From Thomasclavelia sp. (GTDB taxonomy: Bacteria; Bacillota_I; Bacilli_A; Erysipelotrichales; Erysipelotrichaceae), in contig JAHHTG010000062.1 of the NCBI GenBank assembly GCA_020024765.1, forward strand, positions 1 to 6,830: a stretch of DNA of 6,830 nt, given 5' to 3'. A program made the position numbers and the translations under genes. The notes beneath the pieces are model-generated. The model had not been told where the DNA came from. It was given only the letters and a program-made list of their open reading frames with translations, and ran no database searches. Within the stretch, counting starts at the first letter, position 1; every line of letters starts with the position of its first letter. This document shows, piece after piece, positions 5,888-6,830 of this stretch.

Positions 5888-6667
5888 TTAAAGAATTGAA
5901 ATGCGATTAATTTCTTTGGCAACTATGATTAATCTTAAATCACTACGATTTTCGACACATGTTTGTAGCGTTAAAAGATGGTCATCATCAGTTATTTCAA
6001 CACCAGTTTCATAGAATTCTAAACCCTTAATGGCTGAAACATAATCGCTAAACTCTTCAACCTCATAGTTTGGCAACATGTAGTCGACCTCAGAATATTG
6101 ACCATTTTCATCAGTAATGATTGCTGCATAGTAAACATAAGCAACTTCATATTCACGGATTTCATCTTTTAACAATAGTTTAATATTCTTGTTAGTTTCA
6201 TAATTTGATTGATCCTTTAATAAATGTAAAGGTGAAAATTTATGTGTTTGTTCAGGATCTAAGAATGGATAAACATAGTGACCATAAATGATGATATTTT
6301 GATCTGTTTCATGATTTACATTTGGATCCATAAAAATCGAACCTTCTTCATCATGTTCCATCGTATCCCAAGCTGTTCTTAAATATTCATCATATGCCGC
6401 ATAAACATCTTCTAATTGGCTTTGGACAACTGGCAAATCGATAATTCCACTCTCAAATGTTAATTGTCCAATATAATCATCATTAATGGCGAAATTATCA
6501 TCAAATAATTTGATATCTGCATCATAGTTAGCTTCTACAACTTGATTATCAGGGGTTTTAACTGGTGCAGAATTAGTTTTTGGTATCAAAGTGAATAATA
6601 CAAATATTGCAATCACAATAAGTATTGCTAAAATTCCTATTAATTTCTTCTTATTTTCATTTTTCAT
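5888..6667 (-). CDS. Class B sortase, 259 aa
   Basis: A membrane-anchored cysteine transpeptidase that cleaves a sorting signal in secreted proteins and joins them to the cell wall or to pilin subunits. A lysine-rich start (KNENKKK) precedes one hydrophobic segment (about 9-29), which serves as signal anchor and places the rest outside the cell. The catalytic residues are in the expected places: H130 in IIIYGHY, C237 in LLTLQTC and R245 in DLRLIIVAK. The long stretch between His and Cys (about 107 residues) and the Tyr- and Asp-rich helices are typical of SrtB-like enzymes. The start is supported by GAGG (6678-6675) 7 bases before the ATG. No sorting-signal protein is seen in the window, so substrate and subclass role are unknown. 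Confidence 0.9.
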   Translation of the reverse strand: MKNENKKKLIGILAILIVIAIFVLFTLIPKTNSAPVKTPDNQVVEANYDADIKLFDDNFAINDDYIGQLTFESGIIDLPVVQSQLEDVYAAYDEYLRTAWDTMEHDEEGSIFMDPNVNHETDQNIIIYGHYVYPFLDPEQTHKFSPLHLLKDQSNYETNKNIKLLLKDEIREYEVAYVYYAAIITDENGQYSEVDYMLPNYEVEEFSDYVSAIKGLEFYETGVEITDDDHLLTLQTCVENRSDLRLIIVAKEINRISIL

Positions 6668-6706
6668 ACATAAGCCTCATCAATTATTTAAAATATTGCA
6701 CATATT

Positions 6707-6735
6707 ATTATAAAGATATTTCATATTTAGCGCAA
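6707..6735 (-). promoter_or_regulatory. Promoter candidate for the sortase
   Basis: On the minus strand, TTGCGC (6735-6730, matching only the TTG of the -35) is followed after 17 bases by a perfect TATAAT (6712-6707). Transcription would start near 6700, giving a leader of about 33 bases that includes the GAGG site. The surrounding 160 bases are very AT-rich, so chance -10 matches are common here. Confidence 0.5.
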
Positions 6736-6783
6736 TTTTTATTCTAATAGATTGATAAAAATAAAACTAAATCATTTTAGTGC

Positions 6784-6815
6784 ATTTAATTGTCACATTA
6801 AATTTAATCTATAAT
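6784..6815 (+). promoter_or_regulatory. Possible rightward promoter with inverted repeats
   Basis: TTGTCA (6790-6795) and a perfect TATAAT (6810-6815) lie 14 bases apart, a short spacer. The 12-base palindrome ATTAAATTTAAT (6797-6808) fills the gap, and ATTTAAT (6784-6790) pairs with ATTAAAT (6797-6803). It could be a repressor-controlled promoter for a gene to the right of the window, or simply AT-rich background. No coding frame is seen in 6668-6830. Confidence 0.25.
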
Positions 6816-6830
6816 ATTAAAATTTTGTGT

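Noticed and set aside
6771..6780. Short hairpin CTAAA-TCAT-TTTAG near 6767-6780 as a terminator
   Set aside because: The stem has only five mostly A-T pairs and no T-run follows, so it is not stable enough to call.

Overview
The window is AT-rich bacterial chromosome of the low-GC Gram-positive type (Bacillota). Strong AGGAGG-like ribosome binding sites, a class B sortase, tightly packed operons and ordinary use of TGA as stop point to this. Erysipelotrichales or another deep Bacilli lineage is a plausible guess from the general look of the proteins, but the sequence alone does not settle it. There is no mobile element, CRISPR array, rRNA or tRNA.

Layout. (1) 1-845, minus strand: a HAD-superfamily hydrolase followed, with a 4-base overlap, by dihydrofolate reductase, which runs off the left edge. 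(2) 846-929: a divergent promoter region. (3) 930-3260, plus strand: a family-4 type glycosyltransferase, then two genes that together form a split ThrE-type threonine/serine exporter. They are separated by 2 bases and 1 base, so they look like one operon. (4) 3261-4830, plus strand: a new promoter, then a 111-aa protein that reads as a PII-like (ferredoxin-fold) regulator, overlapping by one base a CPA2-type monovalent cation/proton antiporter. (5) 4846-4880: a strong hairpin terminator between converging genes. (6) 4882-6667, minus strand: a PfkB-family fructokinase-like sugar kinase and, upstream of it, a class B sortase, each with its own promoter candidate. (7) 6668-6830: a non-coding AT-rich region with the sortase promoter and a possible rightward promoter with inverted repeats.

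The most interesting unit is the PII-like protein plus antiporter pair. The antiporter ends right after its membrane domain and has no RCK/TrkA or USP regulatory tail, and a small PII-like protein is translationally coupled just ahead of it. This suggests a two-gene, ligand-controlled ion antiport system, like the SbtA-SbtB and AmtB-GlnK pairs in logic but with a different transporter. The function is inferred.

Three start codons are corrected from the longest open frame because the ribosome binding site lies inside it: the HAD hydrolase (ATG at 845), the PII-like protein (ATG at 3323) and the sugar kinase (probably TTG at 5826). The glycosyltransferase has no visible ribosome binding site and a perfect -10 box only 14 bases upstream, so its mRNA may be nearly leaderless.
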